Source of the DNA: Bathynomus jamesi
Taxonomy: Eukaryota; Arthropoda; Malacostraca; Isopoda; Cirolanidae
Assembly: GCA_023014485.1 (NCBI GenBank)
Contig: JAJOZX010002704.1
Location: 43,501 to 107,500 of the forward strand
Length of the DNA: 64,000 nucleotides
Direction: 5' to 3'
In this document: one piece after another, positions 10,861 through 19,709 of the stretch
How positions within the stretch are numbered: position 1 is the stretch's first letter
Layout: each line of letters opens with the position of its first letter
Program-made: the position numbers and the translations under genes
Notes under the pieces: generated by a model
Database searches by the model: none
The model's input: only the letters and a program-made list of their open reading frames with translations
Told to the model about the DNA's origin: nothing

Positions 10861-11005
10861 TTAAATTTGGTTTATCATATTCGATTTTTTGTTTAAAAGA
10901 GCGCATACCAAACATCACATTGACTTCGTGATGATTTTCTGCTACGAGAAGCTCAATAGGATAAACCCTGGCCCCATAAATGTATTTGTTTATGCTTAAG
11001 GGCAT
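10811..11005 (-). CDS. short ORF, possibly polymerase N-terminal debris
   Basis: A 64-codon ORF begins MPLSINKYIYGARVYPIEL and continues ENHHEVNVMF. The pattern YPI followed by HHEVNVMF vaguely recalls the VYPL-HVNLL block ahead of the exonuclease domain in some protein-primed polymerases. It sits upstream of the polymerase on the same strand. This is a weak resemblance, and the ORF may be chance. Its 3' part overlaps the tandem duplication. Confidence 0.25.
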   Translation of the reverse strand: MPLSINKYIYGARVYPIELLVAENHHEVNVMFGMRSFKQKIEYDKPNLIEKQIFTLIYKFIFKL

Positions 11006-11040
11006 TGTCTATTAATTGGGTCGTTTTTTTGAGACCTTTT

Positions 11041-11185
11041 CAGTCTATCAGGAGCTGGTAAGTAAAAGCCGTAAGTAAGTCGGCTTTGGTCAATCAGGTG
11101 TTGGTAAGTAAAGCCATAGGTAAGTCGGCTTGGTCAATCAGGTGTTGGTAAGTAAAGCAAGTAAGTCGGCTATGTAATACTGCGT
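11041..11185. repeat. ~50-bp minisatellite, three copies
   Basis: The unit contains GGTAAGTAAAGCC, GTAAGTCGGCTT and GGTCAATCAGGTGTT and is repeated about three times, with the last copy shortened. It lies just inside the right terminal repeat of the Polinton. Confidence 0.7.
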
Positions 11186-11213
11186 TACTGCTGAGAGGTC
11201 TTAAAGTCTAGAC

Positions 11214-11435
11214 CAGTGGTGGCGAACCTATGGCACACGTGCCCATTTGGGCACGCGATCAAATTTGCCTGGCACGTCTAAGCATAGAAATTGTTATCCA
11301 AAAAATTAGTATAAAATAATAGACGTAATGTTTATAATTTGGTGTAATATATATAAACTTTGGTGAGCACGCGAATTTTTTATTATGGTTTACGTTTTTT
11401 TTGGCACGCGACTGAAAAAAGGTTTGCCACCCCTG
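11214..11435. mobile_element. 222-bp hAT MITE with 8-bp target duplication
   Basis: It begins CAGTGGTGGCGAACC and ends with the inverted CAGGGGTGGCAAACC. A perfect 8-bp duplication GTCTAGAC flanks it (11206-11213 and 11436-11443). There is no coding sequence. The termini match those of the hAT at 2183-5850, so it is probably a non-autonomous relative. It sits between two minisatellites. Confidence 0.9.
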
Positions 11436-11443
11436 GTCTAGAC

Positions 11444-11637
11444 GAGTGGTTGTAGCCCCATCTCGGCCTCGCGCTACTGATGGGTGGGCTCCTAAAAGTC
11501 TATACTTAGAAGACTGGTGTAGCCCTCATCTCGGCCACGTGTTGTTGATGGGATGAGCTCCTAAAAGTCTATGCTTAGACGATTGGTGTAGCACTCATCT
11601 CGGCCACGTTTTGTTGATTGATGGGCTCCTAAAAGTT
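11444..11637. repeat. ~67-bp minisatellite, three copies
   Basis: The unit reads through GGTGTAGCCCTCATCTCGGCC, a TTGTTGATGGG segment and GCTCCTAAAAGTCTATGCTT. Three diverged copies occur. Together with the 50-bp minisatellite and the MITE it fills the space between the polymerase remnant and the right terminal repeat. Confidence 0.7.
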
Positions 11638-11639
11638 TT

Positions 11640-11686
11640 TATTTATTCCGTGTTACGGACAAACGTATACGCATACTCGCCCCACA

Positions 11687-11735
<49 letters not shown>

Positions 11736-11869
11736 TTTATATAATCAACATCTAAACTGTGGCGACATTCTAAGGCAACTGGCGGATTAAGTCTTCTAAG
11801 CCTGTTGGCTGCGATGCTGAAGCACACTACGCCAAATGGCTGGTTACGCCTTTTAAGTCAGATTAAACC
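11640..11869. repeat. (TA)n tract and start of right terminal-repeat sequence
   Basis: There is no gene. A perfect (TA)n of about 45 bp lies at 11687-11731. From about 11760 on, GGCTTAGAAG-like short repeats lead into the right terminal inverted repeat. Confidence 0.6.
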
Positions 11870-12130
11870 TTTTAAGCCAATGACGCCTTCTCAGCCAGAT
11901 TAAGCCAACTGGCTGATTAAGACTTGTAAGCCAACTGCTGAGGTCGAGAACTTTAGTATGCGATGAGATATGCCTGCAAAAACATCTCTCCTCCTCTCCT
12001 CTCTCTCTTTTAGACTACTTTCCTAGGTTAGGGAACCCCCTTTTGGGGGAAGTCATTCTCCCGGGCCAATCTCCTCTCCCCCTTCATGCAGCTTGGGGAC
12101 TAAACACCCTACCCCTTGCTTGCATACCCC

Positions 12131-12865
12131 CAGTGTTGCCAAATCTACTGCGAACGCCGTGAATCTACCGCGTTCTTCATGTTTTCACACGCTATCGCCT
12201 CGTTTCGAAATTCTACCGCGTTTTCAGCCGAGGGAATGTATATAATATTTTTTTTATATTTTAAAAGTGAAGCGTGAGCCAATTAGGCATATGATGTATA
12301 CCAGTATACCTACCTTATACCTAGTATAAGCAATGGTATGACAGCAAGCAAGCGTCATGTCTTTGATGACAGCAATGACGTCACAAAAAATGCAGTGCTC
12401 TCATTGGTCAATTTTGGTACGCGCCAGGAACTCACTGAATGCTTATATTGAGTTGAGTGCATACCATCAGTATAGTATGCGAATTTACTTTTCTTTATTA
12501 AAAAAAGGCAATTTACTTTTTATTATTTAAAAAAATAGATAATGAGTGAACCAAGTGGAAGTGTTGAAAAGCGAAAACTTAAACATTACGAACAAATCCA
12601 TTCCAAGACATGGGAAAACGAAGACTCCTTCAAAGATTGGTTAATTGCTAGTTCAAAAAGCAGATTTTTAAGTCATTGTAAATGTTGTGATGCTGACTTT
12701 ACTGCCAACATATATGACAGTAAAATAGCCAAACATATAAAAAATGTAGCTGCAAAGTTTGAACGTGAAGGGCTTGTGAAGAGAATATGAGCCCTGCATT
12801 CGATGATGAATTTGAAATTAATAAAGATAAGAAAACTTCTTTACTTGAAAGGCTAAACATTTATA

Positions 12866-12922
<57 letters not shown>

Positions 12923-13001
12923 CTATTGCGTTTCCCCGCATTTCACCGCAAAATTAACAGTAAAGCTACCGCCTGTTAAGAAGAACCATCTGCCAACACT
13001 G
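12131..13001 (+). mobile_element. non-autonomous hAT-like element
   Basis: It begins CAGTGTTGCCAAATCTACTG and ends with the inverted CAGTGTTGGCAGAT, with imperfect flanking octamers CATACCCC and ATATCCCC. It interrupts the right Polinton terminus, whose sequence resumes on both sides. It contains a short transposase N-terminal ORF (12542-12790) and a (TA)n tract (12871-12918). 12140-12540 has no gene. Confidence 0.8.
12542..12790 (+). CDS. hAT transposase N-terminal zinc-finger fragment
   Basis: An 82-codon ORF starts MSEPSGSVEKRKLKHYEQ. It contains FKDWLIASSKSRFLSHCKCC followed by DADF and IAKHIKNVAAKF, the CxxC-then-His layout of the BED-like finger at the start of many hAT transposases. 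The rest of the transposase is absent, so this is the 5' coding remnant of a deleted element. Confidence 0.55.
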   Translation: MSEPSGSVEKRKLKHYEQIHSKTWENEDSFKDWLIASSKSRFLSHCKCCDADFTANIYDSKIAKHIKNVAAKFEREGLVKRI

Positions 13002-13099
13002 ATATCCCCTCCCCATGGGTGCCAACCCCCTCCCCCATTTGCAACAATTGATCAACAGTTCAATTGATTTGCACGCTACCATTTTGCTGTCATGCTACT

Positions 13100-13178
13100 C
13101 CATCCCCTATCTAAAAGAAAAAAAATGTTGCAGTCAACACTGAAAATTCCTATAGTGCGCGACTTTTGCGCCACCCTG
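13100..13178 (-). mobile_element. 5' end of the mariner split by the Polinton
   Basis: Read on the minus strand, a TA dinucleotide is followed by CAGGGTGGCGCAAAAGTCGC, a mariner-type terminus, then about 60 bp of leader ending GGGGATGG at the Polinton boundary. The coding start resumes at 1170 on the other side of the Polinton. It abuts a diverged copy of the 452-bp repeat at 13183. Confidence 0.65.
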
Positions 13179-13182
13179 TATA

Positions 13183-13330
13183 TTGGGGTCTCTTTGCTAA
13201 TGACCTCGATACTCACGTTGGGTTTCCATCATGAAAAGAATAATTCAGCATTTGCCATTTACCATCACCTATTCAAACTAAAGTGGATTTAATATTCCAG
13301 AAGAGTACCCTGCTCCATGCATGGGCTGTG
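13183..13330 (+). repeat. diverged partial copy of the 452-bp repeat
   Basis: It is similar to the 3' part of the repeat at 14208-15590. Shared landmarks are CTCTTTGC, CATCATGAAAA, CCATTTACCATCAC, GTGGATTTAAT, CCAGAAGAGT and CTCCATGCATGG. It is followed by (CA)n. The split mariner appears to have inserted next to or into this copy. Confidence 0.7.
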
Positions 13331-13331
13331 T

Positions 13332-13386
<55 letters not shown>

Positions 13387-13498
13387 CAGGTTAAGACCTG
13401 AAAATTTCCTACACTTTTTTATTACACAAAATGAATCTATCATTCTGTTTTTTTTTTTTTATATAAATTCTTTATCGTGTATTCATTTTAAATATACA

Positions 13499-13549
<51 letters not shown>
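13331..13549. repeat. (CA)n and (TA)n microsatellites
   Basis: (CA)n lies at about 13335-13376 and (TA)n at about 13500-13548, with an AT-rich spacer between them. No gene was seen. The Tyr-Ile-rich reading frames here are products of the microsatellite. Confidence 0.85.
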
Positions 13550-13551
<2 letters not shown>

Positions 13552-14207
13552 ACACACAGACCATGCATGGAACAAGGAACTCTTCTGGGATAATTAAATC
13601 CACTATAGTCCGAATAAGTAATGGTAAATGACAAATACCATAGTTTTTCTTTTTCATGATGCAAGCCCGACGTAGGCAACGGGTCTCTCGCAAAGAGGTC
13701 CCATAAATATAGCTTCCCTCACCAGCTATCTGCAAAGCAGACAGGATCCAGCTTTGGGACATGGATCTACGGTTTAAAGCAGCCTAGCCCCACTACATTT
13801 AGAACCTCAATATAAGTAAAAGACTCGTTGCATTCACGTCGGATTGAATAAATCAAAGAGAAAAAGGGGGTAACTATTATATTTTTAGCCAAAACCAAAA
13901 CTTAAACCTCAACTGGCAGAATTGAGCGTCCACTTTTCAAGGCACATAACATGTCCGTTTCATGATGGGAATGAACTCAGAATGGTTCCCTGAGTTTTTT
14001 TTATGATACACACAGACCGTGCATGGAACAAGGAACTCTTCTGGGATAATTAAATCCACTATAGTCCGAATAAGTAATGGTAAATGACAAATACCATAGT
14101 TTCTCTTTTTCATGATGCAAGCCCGACGTGGGCAACGGGTCTCTCGCAAAGAGGTACCATAAATATAGCTTCCCTCACCAGCTATCTGCAAAGCAGACAG
14201 GATCCAG
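13550..14207 (-). repeat. 452-bp repeat, about 1.5 inverted copies
   Basis: One full copy (to about 13989) and one partial copy (13990-14207) lie in the opposite orientation to the array that follows. Landmarks read on the minus strand include GAGGTTCTAAATGTAGTGGG, GGGACCTCTTTGCGAGAG and CATCATGAAAAAG. The orientation switch at 14207/14208 is abrupt, within GGATCCAGGGAACC. Confidence 0.85.
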
Positions 14208-15590
14208 GGAACCATTCTGAGTTCATTCCCATCATGAAACGGACATGTTATGTGCCTTGAAAAGTGGACGCTCAATTCTGCCAGTTGAGATTTACGTTTT
14301 GGTTTTGGCTAAAAATATAATAGTTACCCCCTTTTTCTTTGATTTATTCAATCCGACGTGAATGCAACGAGTCTTTTACTTATATTGAGGTTCTAAATGT
14401 AGTGGGGCTAGGCTGCTTTAAACCGTAGATCCATGTCCCAAAGCTGGATCCTGTCTGCTTTGCACATAGCTGGTGAGGGAAGCTATATTTATGGGACCTC
14501 TTTGCGAGAGACCCGTTGCCCACGTCGGGCTTGCATCATGAAAAAGAAAAACTATGGTATTTGTCATTTACCATTACTTATTCGGACTATAGTGGATTTA
14601 ATTACCCCAGAAGAGTTCCTTGTTCCATGCACGGTCTGTGTGTATCATAAAAAACTCAGGGAACCATTCTGAGTTCATTCCCATCATGAAACGGACATGT
14701 TATGTGCCTTGAAAAGTGGACGCTCAATTCTGCCAGTTGAGATTTACGTTTTGGTTTTGGCTAAAAATATAATAGTTACCCCCTTTTTCTTTGATTTATT
14801 CAATCCGACGTGAATGCAACGAGTCTTTTACTTATATTGAGGTTCTAAATGTAGTGGGGCTAGGCTGCTTTAAACCGTAGATCCATGTCCCAAAGCTGGA
14901 TCCTGTCTGCTTTGCACATAGCTGGTGAGGGAAGCTATATTTATGGGACCTCTTTGCGAGAGACCCGTTGCCCACGTCGGGCTTGCATCATGAAAAAGAA
15001 AAACTATGGTATTTGTCATTTACCATTACTTATTCGGACTATAGTGGATTTAATTACCCCAGAAGAGTTCCTTGTTCCATGCACGGTCTGTGTGTATCAT
15101 AAAAAACTCAGGGAACCATTCTGAGTTCATTCCCATCATGAAACGGACATGTTATGTGCCTTGAAAAGTGGACGCTCAATTCTGCCAGTTGAGGTTTAAG
15201 TTTTGGTTTTGGCTAAAAATATAATAGTTACCCCCTTTTTCTTTGATTTATTCAATCCGACGTGAATGCAACGAGTCTTTTACTTATATTGAGGTTCTAA
15301 ATGTAGTGGGGCTAGGCTGCTTTAAACCGTAGATCCATGTCCCAAAGCTGGATCCTGTCTGCTTTGCAGATAGTTGGTGAGGGAAGCTATATTTATGGGA
15401 CCTCTTTGCGAGAGACCCGTTGCCCACGTCGGGCTTACATCATGAAAAAGAAAAACTATGGTATTTGTCATTTACCATTACTTATTCGGACTATAGTGGA
15501 TTTAATTATCCCAGAAGAGTTCCTTGTTCCATGCACGGTCTGTGTGTATCATAAAAAACTCAGGGAACCATTCTGAGTTCATTCCCATAT
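14208..15590 (+). repeat. 452-bp repeat, three direct copies
   Basis: Three near-identical units start GGAACCATTCTGAG at 14208, 14660 and 15112, with a fourth start at 15564 that is cut by (TA)n. The exact period is 452 bp. Each unit holds a 79-codon frame starting MSQSWILSAL, but a diverged copy at 36290-36660 does not keep it, so I treat it as non-coding. The family is unrecognised. I saw no tRNA promoter or transposon terminus. Confidence 0.9.
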
Positions 15591-15874
15591 ATATATATAT
15601 ATGTGTATATTGTTCTTTTTTTTAGAAGAAACTACTTTTAATAAAAGCCTTCAGTTTTTTTCAAATGACTCTTAAAAGGAGAGACTCCTTTCAACTGCTA
15701 TTTTTAGGACAGAATTTTAATAGATTTTTTTTTCAGTAAATTCTGGAAAAAACATTTATTATTTTGTTATTTAATAAATTATGTCCATTTGAAAATTGTG
15801 TGTGTGTGTTAAATTCTCCATAATATAGGATGCTTCAAAAGTCCGGAATCATTGGAAACATTTTTAATGTGAAA

Positions 15875-15947
<73 letters not shown>
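15591..15947. repeat. AT-rich spacer with (TA)n and (CA)n
   Basis: There is no gene. A (TA)n starts the stretch, and (CA)n followed by (TA)n at about 15877-15946 ends it. A short stretch with ATGCTTCAAAAGTCCGGAATC could be a worn mariner terminus, but no partner was seen. Confidence 0.6.
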
Positions 15948-15951
<4 letters not shown>

Positions 15952-16106
15952 GTCCCAAAAAAACAATATACTCTTTATAGCATCATATATTTTATAATTT
16001 AAAAAAAAAACAATATATTGTTATAGCAATTGCCAATGAAAGGTAAATTAGTAATCTAAGTGATCAAAATGTTATAGCGAGTTGTTTGCATATAAAATTT
16101 AATTAA

Positions 16107-16511
16107 CTACGCCAAGTGCTCAAAATATTCTCCGGCGGCATGAATGCACTTTTGAATGCGTCGACTACTTGATTCGCAGACATGGTCTAATGTGGATGCT
16201 GTGATGGTCCCCCACTTTTCCCTAATTGCATCCTTAAGGTGTTCGAGTGTTGCAGGTCTTGTACCACAAACTGCATCCTTCAGGTAGCCCCACAAGTAAA
16301 AATCAAGTGGAGTCAAGTCCGGTGAACGTGGAGGATACTCAACGCTTCCTCTTCGTCCTATCCAACGGTTAGGCAACGTTTCATCGAGGTACCTTCTGAC
16401 ATCACAATGATAATGAGGGGGGGGCTCCATCTTGTTGAAAGTAAAAGTCGTCGTTTCCAAACAACTTCCGAACTGCAGGTATAATTTCTGTCCGCAGCAT
16501 GTCGAGAACAC
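16107..16511 (-). pseudogene. mariner-like transposase C-terminal half
   Basis: This is a 134-codon frame. The segment PPHYHCDVRRYLDETLPNRW follows a position where the second catalytic Asp would lie, and SVEYPPRSPDLTPLDFYLWG holds the third catalytic Asp. The C-terminus ends AAGEYFEHLA. The first catalytic residue and the DNA-binding domain are missing. The last 60 bp of coding sequence are duplicated in inverted orientation at the other end of the element. Confidence 0.8.
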
Positions 16512-16819
16512 TTTTTCGTTGCTCCAGTGCCAAACGTTTCCACAACATGGGTTCTTTTGCTGAACTGAATAAAGTTGAATGCTGTAGAGTTTGTATCGTG
16601 GAATGAGTGCGTAGGCTAAGTCCGAAGCAAGCTAGTGAGTGACTAGACTACGTTCGGTTCATAGGCTTCGCCATTACAAGGCCGTTGATAAAACAAGGCC
16701 AGGCTTAGTCGACGCATTCAAAAGTGCATTCATGCCGCCGGAGAACATTTTGAGCACTTGGCGTAGTTAATTAAATTTTATATGCAAACAACTCGCCATA
16801 ACATTTTGATCACTTAGAT

Positions 16820-17003
16820 CAGGGCTTCTCAAACTTTTTTCACTTGCGACCCCTTTGGATCAGACAAATTTTTTCGCGACCCTTCACTCAATGTCATAAA
16901 AGCAATAGGTACTAACACTGTATATTTATGAAAAAAATAATATTTTCAAATGTTTCTGCGACCCCCAATAATATTTACGCGACCCCTAGTTTGAGAAGCG
17001 TGG
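16820..17003. mobile_element. 184-bp hAT MITE with 8-bp target duplication
   Basis: It begins CAGGGCTTCTCAAACTT, and the inverted end reads CCACGCTTCTCAAACT. A perfect 8-bp duplication ACTTAGAT lies at 16812-16819 and 17004-17011. The inside has repeated GCGACCCC motifs near both ends. It inserted into the right arm of the fold-back mariner, so it is younger. Confidence 0.9.
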
Positions 17004-17129
17004 ACTTAGATTACTAATTTATCTTTCATTGGCAATTGCTATAACAATATATTGTTTGGGTTTTTTTTAATTATAAAATATATGATGCTATAAAGAGTAT
17101 ATAGTTTTTTTTGGGACACCCTGTATATA

Positions 17130-17166
<37 letters not shown>

Positions 17167-17172
<6 letters not shown>

Positions 17173-18444
17173 GGGATTAGACAAAATAATATGAACACCT
17201 TGATAAATGGCGGGTTTTATTCTTAATATGGAGTTGGTCCTCCTCTAGCGGCAATAACAGCTGCATTGCGTTGGGGAATTGATTCATACAGCTTTTGGAC
17301 AGTGGCTAGAGGAATCCTGAACCATTCTTCGAGCAAACCCTGCTCCAGTTCCTCCAAAGACGCCGGCGGTGGGAATCGGCTTCTGACCTGCTGCTCCAAC
17401 TGACACCACAGATGCTCGATAATGTTAAGATCCGGGGATTGTGGAGGCCAATCCAAGCGTTCTACTTCACTAACATGCTCTTCAAACCAGTTTTTAACGA
17501 CCCCAGCGGTGTGGATTGGTGCATTATCATCCTGGAAGACGGCGCCGCTATTGGGAAACAGCGTTTGGACCATGGGATGAACCTGGTCAGCCAATATTGA
17601 CAGATAGACCTGGGCGTTAACCCTACCATGCAGTACTACAGCTGGGCCAAGAGTATTCCACGATATTGCTGCCCAAACCATCACAGATCCGCCTCCATGC
17701 TTAACGGTTGGGGTCAGGCAGTCGGGGTCATAAGCATCTTTAGGCTGTCTCCATACGTAAACTCGACCGGAACATGGAAATAGCGTAAAGGAGGATTCGT
17801 CGGAGTAGACTACATTCTTCCACCGGTCCATTGACCAATTCTTATGGTCATTACACCATTTTCTGCGCCGCTCAATGTTGATGTGCGAAAGGAAGGGTTT
17901 GGCAATTGCAGCCCTCCCATGGTATCCAGCTCCATGGAGCTCGCGACGTACAGTTCTGGTCGGTACCGGGCTTGCAAGATGCTGGTTAAGCTCTGCAGTC
18001 ACTTTTGGAGCTGTGGTCTTATGGTTCTTTGTCACAATGCGCTTTAGCACCCGGCGGTCTCGATCACACAGCTTCTTCTTGCGCCCACTATTGCATTTGT
18101 CGGTGCTTGTCTTTCCATGGTTTTGGTATGCAGACATGACCATAGAGACAGTTCCTCTGGATACATTGAACATCTGAGCGATTTTCGTCACCGATGCACC
18201 AGCCATCCGCGCTCCGACAATTTGCCCTCTTTGGAAGTCTGACAGGTCTTTCATAACTGCTAATTCATAATTCACTCAGATCTGTAAAAACAAGGTGAGG
18301 GTTATAACATGACGTATACACTCTCTGTTACGCATTTAAATAGGTTTGCCAGTCATTTGACCGTTTACTTTGCGTCTGAGCAGTCCGTAAAGATAACCGG
18401 TGAAATCGGCGGGTGTTCATATTATTTTGTCTAACCTCTGTGTG
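17167..18444 (-). mobile_element. complete Tc1-like transposon
   Basis: A 1278-bp element is flanked by TA and has matching inverted ends. The left end is CACACAGGGATTAGAC followed by AAAATAATATGAACACC, and the right end matches apart from the GGGA/GAGG positions. It sits inside a (TA)n tract. It carries one intact transposase. The near-identical ends plus an intact gene suggest a young insertion that may still be mobile. Confidence 0.93.
17223..18275 (-). CDS. Tc1-like transposase, apparently intact
   Basis: A 350-codon frame without interruption, the usual length for Tc1 transposases (about 340). It starts MNYELAVMKDLSDFQ; the inner Met of MKDLSDFQRGQIVGARM is an equally good start and fits the family better. 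The N-terminal HTH contains ASVTKIAQMFNVSRGTVSMV, the second HTH follows, and the GRKKKL linker lies between. The catalytic DDE residues are in VYSDESSF, FQDDNAPIHTA and LNIIEHLW (DD34E type). The protein would bind the inverted ends and cut and paste the element into TA sites. No stop or frameshift was seen. It is the only clearly intact transposase gene in the window. Confidence 0.95.
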   Translation of the reverse strand: MNYELAVMKDLSDFQRGQIVGARMAGASVTKIAQMFNVSRGTVSMVMSAYQNHGKTSTDKCNSGRKKKLCDRDRRVLKRIVTKNHKTTAPKVTAELNQHLASPVPTRTVRRELHGAGYHGRAAIAKPFLSHINIERRRKWCNDHKNWSMDRWKNVVYSDESSFTLFPCSGRVYVWRQPKDAYDPDCLTPTVKHGGGSVMVWAAISWNTLGPAVVLHGRVNAQVYLSILADQVHPMVQTLFPNSGAVFQDDNAPIHTAGVVKNWFEEHVSEVERLDWPPQSPDLNIIEHLWCQLEQQVRSRFPPPASLEELEQGLLEEWFRIPLATVQKLYESIPQRNAAVIAARGGPTPY

Positions 18445-18455
18445 TATATATTATA

Positions 18456-18506
<51 letters not shown>

Positions 18507-18520
18507 TGGTTGAATAATCA
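18445..18520. repeat. (TA)n microsatellite
   Basis: A (TA)n tract continues the microsatellite interrupted by the Tc1-like element. It is the continuation of 17124-17166. Confidence 0.85.
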
Positions 18521-18729
18521 ACCGTAGTTTCTATTTATTAATTTATTATTGGTTTTCTCAATTTTCCGTGACATTTTTAAATAATGTTGGTAAGTTATAA
18601 ATAATATTCCAAAAATTTTCCGACGTTTCGCTCTGTCCTCGAGCATCTTCAGGGAATTCGTTTGGAGCCATCTTCGTAGGTGTTCTGCGTAGAATGAAAA
18701 TTTCCTTGTAAGTTCCAGAAATTTTGTAC
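18521..18729 (-). mobile_element. 3' end (pseudo-LTR part) of PLE-A
   Basis: This is non-coding sequence downstream of the GIY-YIG remnant of PLE-A on the minus strand, separated from it by a mariner insertion. It contains the hammerhead-like motif. The assignment to PLE-A rests on strand, order and the ribozyme motif. No second copy exists here to fix the ends. Confidence 0.5.
18616..18657 (-). ncRNA. hammerhead-ribozyme-like motif of PLE-A
   Basis: On the minus strand the order is stem-I strand TTCC, core CTGAAGA, one extra U, stem II GCTC/GAGC around a 7-base loop, core GAAAC, then GUC and the stem-I partner GGAA. Stem III is only two pairs (AC/GU). Penelope-like elements are known to carry hammerheads with very short stem III in their pseudo-LTRs. 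This one lies downstream of the GIY-YIG remnant on the same strand. The extra nucleotide before stem II is unusual, so activity is uncertain. Confidence 0.5.
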
Positions 18730-19654
18730 ACGAGTAGTTACATACCTTTTTTACAAGTTTTTATTTTTCCACATAGTCTCCATCCTTTTTTACGGCTTTC
18801 CTCCACTTCGAAACAAGGGCCTTTATTCCTTGCTGGTAAAAGTCCGCTGGGTTCAGCTGGAGCCATCTCTTAACCTCCTCAACAACCTCATCGTCACTCT
18901 GAAACTTTCTTCCACGAATAGCATCCTTCATTGATTGGCCAAAACAAATGGAAGTCTGAAGGTGACAGATCCGGGCTGTATGGAGGGTGGGGTAACACAG
19001 TCAAGAGCATTTTTGTGATGGCCTCTCTTGTTTGCAAACTGTTGTGTGATCTTGCATTATCGTGCAAAAGAAGGGCGTCTTCCAGTTTTCTCTCCGGTCG
19101 AGCTCGCTTTATAAGTCTGTGGAGTCTCTGTAGGGTAGCAATATATGCCTCTGAGTTGTTTGTTTGTCCTTTCTTCATAATGTCCACCAGAATCACCCCT
19201 TTCATGTCCCAGAAGATGGTGACCATAACCTTTCCTGCAGAGGGAGCCATTTTGAACTTTTTCTTGCGTGGGGCGTCTGCGTGATGCCACTCCATGGATT
19301 GGCGTTTTGTTTCAAGTTCAAAGTGGTGTAACCAAGTCTCATCCCCAGTAACAATTCGAGAAAGGAAGTCATCCCCTTCTGTCTCGTATCGAACCAATGA
19401 CTCAGAAGCAATTTCTTTTCTCTCGTATCGAACCAACGACTCAGAAGCAATTTCTTTTCTTTGGTTTTGTGATCTTCAGTCAGTTCACGAGGAACAAACC
19501 GTGAACACAATTTTGAGTATCCCAGTTGCTGAATTATCGTATTCACCAGAATACGATAAGTTCAAATTTACGGCCCAAAAGACATTTCAGCCCCATGGCC
19601 TATTATTTAGCTATGAAAAAAGGGTGGGGCAAAATATATTGAGTGCCCCTCGTG
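18730..19654 (-). mobile_element. mariner element, 5'-truncated gene
   Basis: It is bounded by TA-CACGAG at both sides (about 18730 and 19654). The inner ends are weakly matched. It contains a decayed transposase reading left. It inserted into PLE-A between the GIY-YIG domain and the 3' end. The right side runs into a (TA)n region. Confidence 0.6.
18762..19546 (-). pseudogene. mariner transposase, decayed
   Basis: The N-terminal part begins near 19546 with IIQQLGYSKLCSRFVPREL, which is mid-protein, so the DNA-binding region is missing. The catalytic region shows VTGDETWLHHFE, LLLHDNARSHN and PYSPDLSPSDF, giving the three Asp of the mariner DD34D triad. A frameshift near 18930 leads to a C-terminal tail with VVEEVKRWLQLNPADFY and ALVSKWRKAVKKDGDY. 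A 42-bp direct duplication (about 19380-19462) repeats the LLLSRWFDTREK segment. Together these breaks make it non-functional. Confidence 0.85.
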
Positions 19655-19671
19655 TATATATATATATATAT

Positions 19672-19709
<38 letters not shown>

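Larger units (their letters stand above)
1172..13099 (-). mobile_element. degraded Polinton/Maverick element
   Basis: A large DNA transposon is bounded by long imperfect inverted repeats that start AGTAG (left 1172, right 13099). It encodes on the minus strand a protein-primed family-B DNA polymerase. Both features are hallmarks of Polintons, which normally make a 6-bp target duplication. Here CCATC is repeated directly outside both ends (1167-1171 and 13100-13104). After subtracting nested insertions the element is about 6.7 kb, short for an autonomous Polinton. No integrase, packaging ATPase, protease or capsid gene could be recognised. Four or five ORFs of unknown function lie beside the polymerase. 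It is disabled by stops, frameshifts and insertions. Polinton identity is well supported. The exact ends are inferred from alignment of the two termini by eye. Confidence 0.8.
11870..13099 (-). repeat. Polinton right terminal inverted repeat, split by a hAT
   Basis: This is the inverted copy of the left terminus at 1172-1545. It is divided by the 871-bp hAT insertion at 12131-13001. The inner part (11870-12130) carries the GGCTTAGAAGG-type short repeats, the CATACTAAAG box and the CCCGGGCCAAT block. The outer part (13002-13099) carries the CCCCATGGGTGCC block and the terminal GCTACCATTTTGC and GCTACT. The terminus abuts CCATC, which is also found at the left end. Confidence 0.75.
15948..17121 (-). 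mobile_element. fold-back mariner derivative
   Basis: It is flanked by TA and bounded by GGGTGTCCCAAAAAAAC and its inverse. The ends form inverted arms of about 210 bp that extend from the terminus into the transposase 3' coding end. One arm is 15948-16164. The other is 16700-17121, interrupted by a MITE. The original 5' end has therefore been replaced by an inverted copy of the 3' end. The middle keeps the 3' half of the transposase. Confidence 0.85.

Noticed and set aside
13488..13762. Tyr/Ile-rich ORFs around 13.5 kb and 19.7 kb
   Set aside because: They are translations of (TA)n microsatellites.
14433..15576. Three identical 79-codon frames (MSQSWILSAL...) as a gene family
   Set aside because: They are identical because the 452-bp DNA repeat is. 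The diverged copy at 36290-36660 does not keep the frame, and no homology was recognised.
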